From: Chloroflexota bacterium
Lineage (GTDB): Bacteria; Chloroflexota; Dehalococcoidia; SM23-28-2; HRBIN24
Reading direction: 5' to 3'
NCBI GenBank assembly: GCA_030550295.1
Contig: JAUQPQ010000004.1
Coordinates: 1-36,946 of the forward strand
Length of the DNA: 36,946 bases
Positions 7,661-15,820 of this stretch are shown piece after piece. Numbering within the stretch: the first letter of the stretch is position 1; each line of letters begins with the position of its first letter. The translations under genes were made by a program, and so were the position numbers. The notes under the pieces were generated by a model. It did no database searches. It was given only the letters and a program-made list of their open reading frames with translations, and was not told the DNA's origin.

Positions 7661-9148
7661 TTATGTCCTCCCGCTGGGGGCAGAAAGTTGGGCAGCAGCC
7701 AAACGTCTGGCCAGGGCAAGAGCTTCTTCTCGGGTGCGCACCTCCCCGACGGCCTGGGCCTCTTGGACTACCCTAAGGATATGCCCTACTAGGGGGCCCT
7801 GGGGGATCCCTAGGGCCTCCATAACATCGTGGCCGGTGATGAGTTTGGGGGGGCTTGCTAGCTCTTCCCTTTGGCCCTCAAGGATGATGTAGCGTACCAG
7901 CTCAATGTGCCGCCTCCAGTGGTGAAGGTCTACCTGGGGGCCTACGGTGGCCAAGTGGTCGGCTAGGCTCAAGAGCAAGACAGCTTGGGCGGCCTCCCCA
8001 CACCCTCTGAAAAAGCGGAAGATGGCTCTTGCCGTAGGCAGGCCTTGTTGCGACATGTGCATAGGGCGCAGGTGGGCCTCCACCATGATGGCCACGAAAT
8101 CACTTTGGCGCCGGGAGAAGCACAACCGAGACATGATTTGTTTTGCGACTTCCGCCCCTCGTTTTTCATGCCCCAAGAAGCGCCTCCTTCCCTTATCGTC
8201 CACCGTGGAGGTATGGGGCTTGGCCACGTCATGAAGGAGCCCACCTAACTTGATCAGCGCCCGACGGGGGACATCAGGGCCCATCTCCTCGTCCAGGTAT
8301 GCTCGCAGGCCATCGGCCGGGGGGCCGAGTGTGTCCCAGAGCATTTGCCGCAGGCTTTCATGCTCCATGGGCACATGGGGGGCAAGGATAGAGTCCAAAA
8401 AGGATACGGTAGCCAAAAGGTGCCCCAGGACGTCCCAATAGTGTTTAGGGGGCTGAGGGAAACCACGGGCAGGGCCCAACTCAGGTAAGAGGGTGGCAAG
8501 AAGCCCGAGTTCGTCCATGAGTTTTAACGCTTGGCCGGCCCGGTCAGTAGCTAAAATTCGTACTAGTTCGTCCCGTTGGCGTTCAGGGGCTGTTTGGGTC
8601 AGCAGGTGGTGATGGCGGGCGATGGCCTGGGCAGTGGCATCGTCCAGGTGAAAGTCTAGCTCAGTGGCTAGCCTGATGCCTCGGAGGAGACGGATGGGGT
8701 CTTCCTGGAAGGCGCCCTTACTAACGAGGCGCACTTTCCTATGTGCTAGGTCTAGTAGCCCTCCCGTAGGGTCCAATATGTCGTCCTTGCGCCACGCTAG
8801 TGCAAGGGGGACGGCCATAGCATCTATGGTGAAGTCGCGATGGAGGAGGTCTTCTTCAAGGGTGGTGGTGAGGTGGTGCAGGTCTATCTGGGCGTTGTGG
8901 CCTTGGTATGGGATTACTACCCGTCCCATATTGGGGGCCAGGGGCACATATTTGCCTTGTAGGCCCTGGGCGATCCTGGGGCCTAGGAGAGAGGGTGGGA
9001 CAGGTAGTACCAGGTCCAGGTCCTTTATGGGTCGTCCTAGCAGGAGGTCGCGGAGGGTGCCCCCCACGATATAGGCAGGTGTCTCGGCCACGAGGGGCAG
9101 AAGGCGCTTTACCAGGTGGCGCAAGGGAGGGGGCAAACGTAGGTTCAT
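7661..9148 (-). CDS. cca: CCA tRNA nucleotidyltransferase / poly(A) polymerase family with HD domain
   Basis: This is a class II nucleotidyltransferase of 495 aa that probably adds or repairs the tRNA 3' CCA. The catalytic head has YIVGGTLRDLLLG (GG 29-30, R33, D34) and DLD (43-45), the two metal-binding aspartates, then DFTIDAMA. The neck has EDPIRLLRGIRLA (149-160). A metal-dependent HD phosphohydrolase domain begins at GGLLHDVAKP (H305, D306), with the further histidine in FLGHEKRG. HD-containing members may also act as 2',3'-phosphatases. The family includes A-adding and CC-adding enzymes and poly(A) polymerases, which sequence alone does not separate, so the exact nucleotide specificity is open. 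The start overlaps the end of def by 4 bases. Confidence 0.88.
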   Translation of the reverse strand: MNLRLPPPLRHLVKRLLPLVAETPAYIVGGTLRDLLLGRPIKDLDLVLPVPPSLLGPRIAQGLQGKYVPLAPNMGRVVIPYQGHNAQIDLHHLTTTLEEDLLHRDFTIDAMAVPLALAWRKDDILDPTGGLLDLAHRKVRLVSKGAFQEDPIRLLRGIRLATELDFHLDDATAQAIARHHHLLTQTAPERQRDELVRILATDRAGQALKLMDELGLLATLLPELGPARGFPQPPKHYWDVLGHLLATVSFLDSILAPHVPMEHESLRQMLWDTLGPPADGLRAYLDEEMGPDVPRRALIKLGGLLHDVAKPHTSTVDDKGRRRFLGHEKRGAEVAKQIMSRLCFSRRQSDFVAIMVEAHLRPMHMSQQGLPTARAIFRFFRGCGEAAQAVLLLSLADHLATVGPQVDLHHWRRHIELVRYIILEGQREELASPPKLITGHDVMEALGIPQGPLVGHILRVVQEAQAVGEVRTREEALALARRLAAAQLSAPSGRT

Positions 9149-9645
9149 TCTACCTCTCTCACCTTCACTAAGCGGTCTAACGAGTCTAGATGGTCGATGT
9201 ACAAGATGCCGTTAATGTGGTCTACCTCGTGTTCCAGGGCCTGAGCTAAAAGGGCCTCTTTTTCATCGCCTCTCTTAGCGGAGGCCTTTATGCGCCTTAA
9301 TTTACCATCTAAGGTGAGGCCACGGGCTACCACCGTAACCGAGCGGGGAACCTTTGCCCGGTAGCCTGGGATGGAAAGACACCCCTCGTCCACCATTCGG
9401 CGCCCCTCTTTCTTGACGATCTCGGGGTTTATAAGGGCGAAGGGCTCTTCATCGGGCAGGCCGATGACGATGACCCGCAGGGGGACGCCTATTTGGGGGG
9501 CAGCGAGCCCTACGCCGTGAGCGGCGTACATGCTATCTATCATGTCCGCTACCAGCCGGCGTATGGACTCGTCGATCTTGGTCACCTTGTGGGCCTTCAT
9601 GCGCAGAACAGGGTCTCCCAGCAGCCTTATGGGATGTGCGGCCAA
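9145..9645 (-). CDS. def: Peptide deformylase
   Basis: Def removes the formyl group from nascent N-formylmethionine. All three family motifs are present: GVGLAAPQIG (44-53), EGCLS (87-91, with metal ligand C89) and HEVDH (H139 and H143 as ligands, E140 catalytic). The 166-aa length is normal. The start is TTG at 9643-9645 (complement), chosen because GGAGGT lies six bases upstream (complement of 9651-9656) and no closer ATG fits the conserved N-terminus. A 70-base gap separates it from priA, the largest gap in this minus-strand run; I see no convincing promoter there. It overlaps cca by 4 bases. Confidence 0.96.
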   Translation of the reverse strand: MAAHPIRLLGDPVLRMKAHKVTKIDESIRRLVADMIDSMYAAHGVGLAAPQIGVPLRVIVIGLPDEEPFALINPEIVKKEGRRMVDEGCLSIPGYRAKVPRSVTVVARGLTLDGKLRRIKASAKRGDEKEALLAQALEHEVDHINGILYIDHLDSLDRLVKVREVE

Positions 9646-9715
9646 GGCTCACCTCCTGCGGGACTCGTTCCCATTCTATGTCCTTCGTCCATCTTGGGGA
9701 AATGGTGGACTTCGT

Positions 9716-12124
9716 TCAGCTAAGGGGGTCTACATCTACTGACCACCAGGCTGAAAGCTCGATTCGCCCAAGTATACTGGTCACCTCTTCGCCTTTAATG
9801 AGGACGTGCCAGCGGTATCGGCCCCGCAGGCGCAGAGGATAGGCAGGGATGGGGCCCAATACGTAGATGGGGCGACTCAAGGCTAGGCGTCGCAGGCGGG
9901 AAACAAGGGCTGCAGCTTGGGCCTTAGCTTGGTGCTGATCGGGATGGGCAATGGTGAGGCGTGCCAGCTCTCCAAACGGGGGATAGAGGAGGGGTTGCCT
10001 TACAGAGATCTCTTTGAGGTAGAGGGCGTTATAGTCGTGCTTAACTAAGGCTTGCAAGGCTGGATGGGCCGGATTGTACGTTTGGACGATGACGCGGCCT
10101 CCTCTAGGGCCGCGACCGGCCCTCCCTGCCACCTGCTCTAGTACCTGATATCCCCTTTCGGCGCTACGGAAGTCGGGAGCGTGGATCCCTATATCGGCCA
10201 TCACTATCCCTGTCACGGTGACCCAGGGAAGATCTAGGCCTTTGGCCAACATCTGAGTGCCCACTAACACTTGAGCTTCTTTTCGCATGAACGCCTCTAA
10301 GATACGCAGGTGGTCACCCCAGTGGCGAGTAACGTCCCTGTCCCATCGGAGGGTGCTTACGCCTGTAAAGAGCCTTTTCACTTCTTCTTCTACTCGCTGG
10401 GTGCCTATGCCTATGGCCCTGAGAGGCCCGTTACCACAGGTAGGACACGATTGTGGTATCCGTCGCGTCCTGCTGCAATAGTGGCATACCAACCTTTCCT
10501 CCAGCTGATGGACAGTGTAGGGGACTCGGCATCCTGAGCACACTACTGCCTGCCCACAGGCCTGACATTGAAGGGCAGCAGCCGATCCCCTACGGTTGAG
10601 GAAGAGAATTACTTGTTCTCCTGCTTGTAGGGCGGCCTGCATGGCATCTTGCAGGCGTTGGCTGAAGATGCTCGTGTTGCCCTTTTGCAGCTCTTGGCGC
10701 ATGTCTATTACCTCTACTTCAGGGAGGGGGCTTAGGATGACGGTCCCGTTTTCGGCGGGGCGCAGGCGATGGGGCAGCTCTAGCAAGGTGTAATGGCCTT
10801 GCCGGGCCTTATGATAGCTCTCTATGGAGGGGGTGGCGCTCCCCAACACCAGCACGGCTCCTGTGATGCGGGAGAGTTCTTCGGCCACCCGTCGCGCGTG
10901 GTATCTGGGGGGAGGGTCCTGTTGCTTGTAGGCCCATTCGTGCTCCTCGTCCATGATTATGAGGCCAAGGTGGGCTATGGGCAGGAATAGGGCGCTACGT
11001 GTCCCTATCACTATCCTGCGTTCCCCTTTACGCACCGTTTGCCATACGTCGTACTGCTCCCCTAGGGTTAGCCCACTGTGGAAGATGGTAACCTGCCCAG
11101 GGAACCTGCTGGCGAAGCGGCGCACCGTTTGGGGGGTTAGGGAGATCTCGGGTACTAGGACTAGCGCCCTCTTCCCCATCTCTAAAGCTTCCTTGATGGC
11201 TGCCAGATAGACCTCCGTCTTACCGCTGCCAGTTACCCCATGGACTAGGAAAGTCTGATGCTCCCCTGACCGTAGGGCCCCAACAATGGCCTCTACTGCC
11301 TTCTGTTGGTGGGCAGTTAGCTGAGGAGGCTTAGAAGGCTCCACCTCTAGGCGCCAGAGGGGGTCACGAGGCTGAGGCACCTCCTCCAATGTCAATATGC
11401 CTTTCCCTATTAATGGGGCTAATTGACGGCGGGTGACTCCCCAGCGGGATCGGGCCTCTGTCAGGGGTATGCGGCCACCCTCTTTTAAGTAGTCAAGGAG
11501 CCCTTGCAGCCTTCTGGCCTTTTCCAGCTGCGGGCCAATGACCTGAGAAATAGGGGGAGGGGTGGACAGGACGATGTAGGTCACAATTCTGGGACGCCCT
11601 TTAGGGCGGGACAGCTCCAGACTTCTTGCTAGTAGGCCCTTGCGCACGAGAGAGGCCGCTATGGAAGTAGTGCCCTTCATACGCAGGGCCCGTGTCAGCT
11701 CCCTCACCTCTACTCTGCCCCGTGCCTGGACGAATTCCCATAAGCGCCGCTGATTAAGGGTGAGGGGGGGGAAGTCTTCCTTGGCAAGGGCCACATAGTA
11801 CGTAAGGGGCCGCTGCTGGCTTCCGGGAGGCATCATAAGAGACAAGCAAGAAAAGAGGGGAGCAAGGTAGAAGCGAGAAAGCCAACGGGCCAGGGCCAGC
11901 TGATGGGGAAGTAGAGAGATGCCCCATACGACGCCCTGCACGGCCTTGACCTCGGGGTAAGAGGGCTGCTCTGTCACCTCCATGACCACACTCTGTAAGA
12001 TGCGCGGCCCAAAGGGGACGTAGACCACGTCTCCAGGCCTTACATCCATCCCCTGGGGCACGAGGTAAGAGAAGGTCTGGAAGGTGGGAAAGGGGGAATT
12101 GACAGCTACCTCAACGTATGCCAT
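9716..12124 (-). CDS. priA: Primosomal protein N' (replication restart helicase PriA)
   Basis: PriA is the 3'-5' superfamily 2 helicase that recognises stalled forks and reloads DnaB. It has 802 aa. The N-terminal 3'-end-binding domain comes first, then a winged helix around 200-250. The helicase core has Walker A GVTGSGKT (296-303), DEEH (392-395) and LGSATPS. Inserted in lobe 2 is the zinc region with paired CxxC motifs (CQACG, CSGC, CHYC, CPTCG), eight cysteines in all. GTQMLAKGLDLP and QVAGRAGRG (motifs V and VI) follow. All catalytic elements are intact. It lies 27 bases downstream of rplS in the same direction. Confidence 0.97.
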   Translation of the reverse strand: MAYVEVAVNSPFPTFQTFSYLVPQGMDVRPGDVVYVPFGPRILQSVVMEVTEQPSYPEVKAVQGVVWGISLLPHQLALARWLSRFYLAPLFSCLSLMMPPGSQQRPLTYYVALAKEDFPPLTLNQRRLWEFVQARGRVEVRELTRALRMKGTTSIAASLVRKGLLARSLELSRPKGRPRIVTYIVLSTPPPISQVIGPQLEKARRLQGLLDYLKEGGRIPLTEARSRWGVTRRQLAPLIGKGILTLEEVPQPRDPLWRLEVEPSKPPQLTAHQQKAVEAIVGALRSGEHQTFLVHGVTGSGKTEVYLAAIKEALEMGKRALVLVPEISLTPQTVRRFASRFPGQVTIFHSGLTLGEQYDVWQTVRKGERRIVIGTRSALFLPIAHLGLIIMDEEHEWAYKQQDPPPRYHARRVAEELSRITGAVLVLGSATPSIESYHKARQGHYTLLELPHRLRPAENGTVILSPLPEVEVIDMRQELQKGNTSIFSQRLQDAMQAALQAGEQVILFLNRRGSAAALQCQACGQAVVCSGCRVPYTVHQLEERLVCHYCSRTRRIPQSCPTCGNGPLRAIGIGTQRVEEEVKRLFTGVSTLRWDRDVTRHWGDHLRILEAFMRKEAQVLVGTQMLAKGLDLPWVTVTGIVMADIGIHAPDFRSAERGYQVLEQVAGRAGRGPRGGRVIVQTYNPAHPALQALVKHDYNALYLKEISVRQPLLYPPFGELARLTIAHPDQHQAKAQAAALVSRLRRLALSRPIYVLGPIPAYPLRLRGRYRWHVLIKGEEVTSILGRIELSAWWSVDVDPLS

Positions 12125-12151
12125 GGCAATAGCCAGGGCAGGGTTTTGGGC

Positions 12152-12523
12152 CTAGCCCTGGGAAGGGGTCTTGCCAGTAGGTCGTCTCTCCTTCACCCGT
12201 GCTGCCCGCCCGATGCGGTTCCTGAGATAGTACAGGCGGCCCCGCCTCACCATACCCTGCCTCACCACCTCTACCTTCTCTAGAAGGGGAGAATAAAGGG
12301 GGAAGATAAGCTCCACCCCTACCCCGTGCGAGATCTTCCTTATGGTGAAGGTGGAATTAAGGGCCCCACCACGTTTGCGGATCACCACCCCCTCCAATAT
12401 CTGCACCCGCTCCCTATCTCCTTCCCTCAGCCGGAAGTGGACGCGGACGGTATCGCCAGGGCGGAAGGGGGCGATGTTAGGGTTCTCCTTCACATCCAAT
12501 AAGGGACGGGCATCTACGTCCAT
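12152..12523 (-). CDS. rplS: 50S ribosomal protein L19
   Basis: L19 sits at the 30S-50S interface. The 123-aa product carries [19 protein letters not shown], the FEGVVI-type strand ([12 protein letters not shown]), [19 protein letters not shown] and [18 protein letters not shown], which match L19 across its length. The first ~18 residues are a non-conserved extension typical of the family. It follows trmD by 13 bases. The classical partners rpsP and rimM are not here. Confidence 0.97.
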   Translation of the reverse strand: MDVDARPLLDVKENPNIAPFRPGDTVRVHFRLREGDRERVQILEGVVIRKRGGALNSTFTIRKISHGVGVELIFPLYSPLLEKVEVVRQGMVRRGRLYYLRNRIGRAARVKERRPTGKTPSQG

Positions 12524-12536
12524 GGCAAACTAAAGT

Positions 12537-13271
12537 TTAATCCTGGCACAGGTAGCGGGCAACCCAAGCCCTCTCCGCAGGCGTGAGGTTGGCCTTGGCC
12601 AGAAGGTCAGGGCGGCGCAGGGCGGTGAGGAGGATGCTCTGACGTCTTCGCCAGCGGGCCACCTCCTGGTGATGGCCTGAAAGGAGGATCTGCGGTACCT
12701 TCCAGCCCCGGAACTCGGCAGGTCTGGTGTAGGGGGGATATTCCAGGAGGCCTTCCACGAAGGACTCCCGTCGGGCAGACTCAGGGTCGCCTAGTGCTCC
12801 GGGCAAGAGGCGTACCACGGCATCTATCACCACCATGGCCGCCAGCTCACCCCCTGAAAGGATGTAGTCGCCTATGCTGATCTCATCGGTGACCAGGTGC
12901 TGATGGACGCGGGCGTCTACACCCTCGTAGTGGCCGCAGAGGAGGATTAGGCGCTCTTTCTGGGCCAGCTCGTTGGCCACCTCCTGGGAGAAGGTACGGC
13001 CGATAGGCGTAAGAAGGATGATGGGGCCCCGACGCTCGTCCATTCTTGCGACTGCCTCAGTGGCGGCGAAGATAGGTTCTGGCTTAAGGACCATCCCGGG
13101 GCCACCCCCATAGGGATAATCGTCCACAGTGCGGTGCTTATCGGTAGCCCAATCGCGGATATTGTGTACGTATATCTCCACTATCCCCCTCTCGCGGGCC
13201 CTCTTTATGATGGACTCGTCTAAGGGGCCGCGAAAGGCCCCAGGAAATATAGTGAGGATGTCAATGCGCAT
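12537..13271 (-). CDS. trmD: tRNA (guanine-N1-)-methyltransferase TrmD
   Basis: TrmD makes m1G37 in tRNAs reading CNN codons, which prevents +1 frameshifting. It is a dimeric SPOUT enzyme. The 244-aa product has [10 protein letters not shown] at the start, the flexible-lid motif YGGGPGM (54-60), the SAM knot segments [20 protein letters not shown] (110-119) and [15 protein letters not shown] (131-145), and the conserved tRNA-contact stretch [13 protein letters not shown]. All are intact and the length is normal. It is paired with rplS, as in most bacteria. Confidence 0.97.
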   Translation of the reverse strand: MRIDILTIFPGAFRGPLDESIIKRARERGIVEIYVHNIRDWATDKHRTVDDYPYGGGPGMVLKPEPIFAATEAVARMDERRGPIILLTPIGRTFSQEVANELAQKERLILLCGHYEGVDARVHQHLVTDEISIGDYILSGGELAAMVVIDAVVRLLPGALGDPESARRESFVEGLLEYPPYTRPAEFRGWKVPQILLSGHHQEVARWRRRQSILLTALRRPDLLAKANLTPAERAWVARYLCQD

Positions 13272-13301
13272 CTCTCTCCATCATCCCCCACTCTTCCCCA
13301 C

Positions 13302-13796
13302 TCAGCGGAGCTGATGGGGTGATGCCTCTCCTCGTAGCAACTCCAGGAGGTGGGGCAGAACGGGGACGAGCACTTGCAGGGCCTCCCTTACCCCTTTGGG
13401 GCTACCAGGCAGGTTGACGATAAGGGTCTTGCCACGAGCACCAGCCACGCCCCGGCTAAGCATGGCTAAGGGCGTATTTTTAAGGCCTTCTACCGTTATG
13501 GCCACCATGAGACCTGGTGCCTCCCTATCTAATACTGCCCGCGTGGCCTCTGGGGTGACGTCCCTGGGACCAAATCCCGTCCCGCCGGTGGTCACTATCA
13601 GGTCCACCCCCACATCGTCAGCCCACTGGCGTAATCGGGCCTCTATCACTTCCTGCTCGTCGGGCACCACCTCATACCGCTCTATCTCGATGCCGCAAGA
13701 AGACAAGACCTCCTTTATGACCTCTCCGCTCTCGTCACGCCTAAGGCCTTTGGAGCCGGCATCAGATACCGTAAGAACCCCTGCCCGAAACGCCAC
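13302..13796 (-). CDS. MogA/MoaB-family molybdenum cofactor protein
   Basis: This 164-aa protein has the MoCF-binding fold. LTVSDAGSKG at the N-terminus, the nucleotide-site motif TTGGTGFGPRDVTPEAT (about 69-85) and the NLPGSPKGVREAL helix are family hallmarks. MogA adenylylates molybdopterin before metal insertion, and MoaB proteins are close relatives, so I leave the symbol blank. The start is GTG at 13794-13796 (complement) with AGGTG seven bases upstream. It is the first gene of the minus-strand run and divergent from mraZ. No other moa or moe gene is in the window. Confidence 0.9.
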   Translation of the reverse strand: MAFRAGVLTVSDAGSKGLRRDESGEVIKEVLSSCGIEIERYEVVPDEQEVIEARLRQWADDVGVDLIVTTGGTGFGPRDVTPEATRAVLDREAPGLMVAITVEGLKNTPLAMLSRGVAGARGKTLIVNLPGSPKGVREALQVLVPVLPHLLELLRGEASPHQLR

Positions 13797-13805
13797 CTTT
13801 ACGCA

Positions 13806-13830
13806 CCTGTGGAAATGGTGTGGATAAACC
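13806..13830 (+). promoter_or_regulatory. Tandem DnaA-box-like element upstream of mraZ
   Basis: TGTGGA (13808-13813) is followed 11 bp later by TGTGGATAA (13819-13827). The second is an exact reverse complement of the DnaA consensus TTATCCACA; the first is degenerate. It lies just upstream of the mraZ promoter, close to the divergent mog start. A 25-bp element identical at 21 positions lies upstream of nrdR (29915-29939). DnaA binding is inferred from the motif only. Confidence 0.5.
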
Positions 13831-13844
13831 CTGTCACGCCTTCC

Positions 13845-13872
13845 TTTGCCCGGAATATGCTAATGGTATGAT
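13845..13872 (+). promoter_or_regulatory. Predicted mraZ (dcw operon) promoter, extended -10
   Basis: The -10 is TATGAT (13867-13872), with the extended TG dinucleotide just upstream (TGGTATGAT from 13864). The -35 is weak: TTTGCC (13845-13850) at 16 bp. An extended -10 often compensates for a poor -35. Transcription would begin near 13879, giving a leader of about 73 bases to the chosen ATG. Confidence 0.5.
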
Positions 13873-13897
13873 GTGGGAGAAAGTGGGGAAGGGTGGT
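13864..13897 (+). promoter_or_regulatory. Probable MraZ operator: four TGGK repeats at exact 10-bp spacing
   Basis: TGGT (13864), TGGG (13874), TGGG (13884) and TGGT (13894) recur every 10 bp. E. coli MraZ is known to bind TGGGN repeats separated by 5-base spacers in its own promoter, the same 10-bp phasing. The first repeat is the TG of the extended -10, and the last two straddle or follow the expected start site, so binding should block the promoter. Autorepression is an inference from this arrangement. Confidence 0.7.
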
Positions 13898-13951
13898 AGC
13901 GCCACCCATCCTCGCCTCCCCGCGGGGCCAATATATCACAAGGCGGCTGCG

Positions 13952-14395
13952 ATGGGGATGGGCGGGAGGAAGACGGTGTTTAGGGGGACGTATGAATACT
14001 CCATGGACGATAGGGGGCGGTTACCTATCCCGGCGCGTTACCGTCACCTGTTCACCGGGGGGGTCAAGCTCACCCTCAGCCCCGATGGCTGTGTGGAGGT
14101 ATGGACCAACGAGGGGTTCGAGAAAATGGAGGCGAAAGTGATGCTGGAGCCGCCTACTACCCTCAAGGGAAGGCGCCTGCGCCGGGGGTTTTCGGTGCGC
14201 TCCTGGGATGCAGAGCTAGATAGGCAGGGACGCCTACTCATCCCCCAGTACCTACGGGAGAAGGCGGCATTAGATGGGAACGTCATCGTGGCTGGACGCA
14301 TCGAGTGCCTAGAGATATGGAACCCCAAGCGATGGGAGGAGGAGATGGCCCAGGTGGAGGCCACTTATAAGGAGGAACTGGAATCACTGCGGTAG
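13952..14395 (+). CDS. mraZ: Transcriptional regulator MraZ
   Basis: MraZ is an AbrB-like ring-forming DNA-binding protein that represses the dcw operon. Two copies of the SpoVT-AbrB-type fold are visible: FRGTYEYSMDDRGRLPIPARYR in the first half and SVRSWDAELDRQGRLLIPQYLRE in the second, each with the conserved DxxGR(L)xIP core. I start at ATG 13952 (AAGGCGG just upstream), giving 147 aa, the usual length; a second ATG at 13958 is possible. The reading frame extends upstream to 13820, but those 44 residues overlap the promoter and operator and are not conserved. It is the first gene of the cluster, 14 bases before rsmH. Confidence 0.95.
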   Translation: MGMGGRKTVFRGTYEYSMDDRGRLPIPARYRHLFTGGVKLTLSPDGCVEVWTNEGFEKMEAKVMLEPPTTLKGRRLRRGFSVRSWDAELDRQGRLLIPQYLREKAALDGNVIVAGRIECLEIWNPKRWEEEMAQVEATYKEELESLR

Positions 14396-14409
14396 GGAGG
14401 TGAAGAGGG

Positions 14410-15360
14410 ATGGTGGTCCAGGTGAAAGGGGTGACCCAAGGCAGGAGCCTTCACATACCGGTAATGGTGGAGGAGGTGGTGGGGGCGTTAGCGGTTTTAC
14501 CTGGTGGAAGGTACGTAGACTGTACCGTGGGCACAGGCGGCCATGCCGAGGCAATACTGGAGGCGGCCTCCCCCGGAGGGCTTTTGCTCGGCCTAGATGT
14601 AGACGCCCAGGCCCTGGCGGTGGCAGAGCAGAGATTGGCCCCCTTCAAGCCTGACGTGCGCCTAGTGGAGGCCAACTTTCGCGACCTGGCAGCCGTTTGT
14701 CGGGCCTATAACTTCGTGCCCGTCCATGGAGTGCTGTTTGACCTGGGCCTTTCCTCCTTTCAGCTGGCTCATGAGGAGAGGGGCTTCAGTTTTCAGGTAG
14801 AAGGGCCCTTGGACATGCGCTTCGATCTCTCTCAGGAGTTGACTGCTAATGACGTGGTCAATCACTTCTCTGAGCGGGAGCTGGCGCACATCATATGGCA
14901 CTACGGGGAAGAGCCTCAAGCCCGACAGATCGCCCGGGCCATTGTAAGGTCCCGTCCCATAAGGACGACGATGGAGTTGGCGGAGGTGGTGGCCAGGGCG
15001 GTGGGGACTGCCGGAGGCCGTATCCATCCTGCCACGCGCACCTTTCAGGCCATACGCATCGCCGTCAACCGGGAGTTGGAAAACCTGGAGATAGGCCTTT
15101 TGCAGGCCCTCCAGGTGCTAGGGAAAGGGGGGCGGCTCGTAGTTATCTCCTATCACTCCCTTGAGGACAGGCTGGTTAAGCAGTTCATAGCCAGGGAGGC
15201 TAAAGACTGCATCTGCCCACCTGAAAGCCCCCTCTGCCGGTGTGGGCACAAGGCGACGCTGAGGCCTGTACTGCCGGGCCCCCTGCGCCCCACCCTAGAG
15301 GAGATAAAGCGCAATCCGCGGGCCAGAAGTGCCCGCCTTCGCGTGGCCGAAAAGGTCTAA
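14410..15360 (+). CDS. rsmH: 16S rRNA (cytosine-1402-N4)-methyltransferase RsmH
   Basis: RsmH (formerly MraW) methylates N4 of C1402 in 16S rRNA. The 316-aa protein has the family start HIPVMVEEVV, the SAM-binding loop DCTVGTGGHAEAIL, GLDVDAQAL, FDLGLSSFQL and the substrate-side motif ISYHSLEDRLVKQF. The C-terminal basic tail NPRARSARLRVAEK is also typical. GGAGGTG at 14397-14402 supports the ATG. Its place directly after mraZ is near universal. Confidence 0.97.
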   Translation: MVVQVKGVTQGRSLHIPVMVEEVVGALAVLPGGRYVDCTVGTGGHAEAILEAASPGGLLLGLDVDAQALAVAEQRLAPFKPDVRLVEANFRDLAAVCRAYNFVPVHGVLFDLGLSSFQLAHEERGFSFQVEGPLDMRFDLSQELTANDVVNHFSERELAHIIWHYGEEPQARQIARAIVRSRPIRTTMELAEVVARAVGTAGGRIHPATRTFQAIRIAVNRELENLEIGLLQALQVLGKGGRLVVISYHSLEDRLVKQFIAREAKDCICPPESPLCRCGHKATLRPVLPGPLRPTLEEIKRNPRARSARLRVAEKV

Positions 15361-15801
15361 GTGGCCATGGCTACGACCAGAGCAGGTACACGCCCTTACC
15401 GCCTCTGGAAGGCCATACCTTGGGGTGGCCTACCGACAGCTATAGGCCTTGCTGCCCTGGTAATAGGTGCTGCCTCCCTGTTCCCTCTATCTGGTCTAGT
15501 GAAGTCTCTCGTCTCTGAGAGCCACGCTGCCCAGCTCCAGCGGGAGCTGCTAGAGTGGGAGACGAAGCTGAAAGAGCTAGAGGCCCATCTAGCCTATCTT
15601 GCCTCCCTCCAGCGGATAGAGAAGGAAGCGGAGGAGCGCCTCCATATGGCCCCACCCCAGGAGACCATCTATGTGCGCGTGGACGTTCCTCCCTTCTCAA
15701 TCCCAACTCTGCCCTCTCGCTACCTGCCCCCGGCAACAGAAGTAGAAGAGAAGAGTACCCCTTGGTGGCGAAAGCTTATAAATAGCCTGCCCTTCTGGTG
15801 A
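15361..15801 (+). CDS. ftsL: FtsL/DivIC-like division protein
   Basis: This small bitopic protein of 146 aa has a short basic cytoplasmic N-terminus, one TM helix at about 22-42 (IGLAALVIGAASLFPLSG), then a heptad-like coiled coil (about 50-95) ending in EAEERLHMAPPQETIYV, which matches the FtsL/septum-formation-initiator tail. FtsL and DivIC form a complex with FtsQ and activate FtsW-FtsI. The identity rests on topology, the short tail motif and position between rsmH and ftsI, since sequence conservation is low in this family. The GTG start directly follows the rsmH stop; ATG at 15367 is an alternative. The proline-rich C-terminus is unassigned. Confidence 0.82.
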   Translation: MAMATTRAGTRPYRLWKAIPWGGLPTAIGLAALVIGAASLFPLSGLVKSLVSESHAAQLQRELLEWETKLKELEAHLAYLASLQRIEKEAEERLHMAPPQETIYVRVDVPPFSIPTLPSRYLPPATEVEEKSTPWWRKLINSLPFW

Positions 15802-15820
15802 TTGAAGCTTGGATAGAGCC

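Noticed and set aside
12395-12403. CAATATCTG on the plus strand looks like half of a NrdR box
   Set aside because: Single copy, inside rplS codons, with no partner about 31 bp away.
13820-13951. N-terminal extension of MraZ by 44 residues
   Set aside because: Would cover the promoter and operator, is not conserved, and makes the protein longer than the family.
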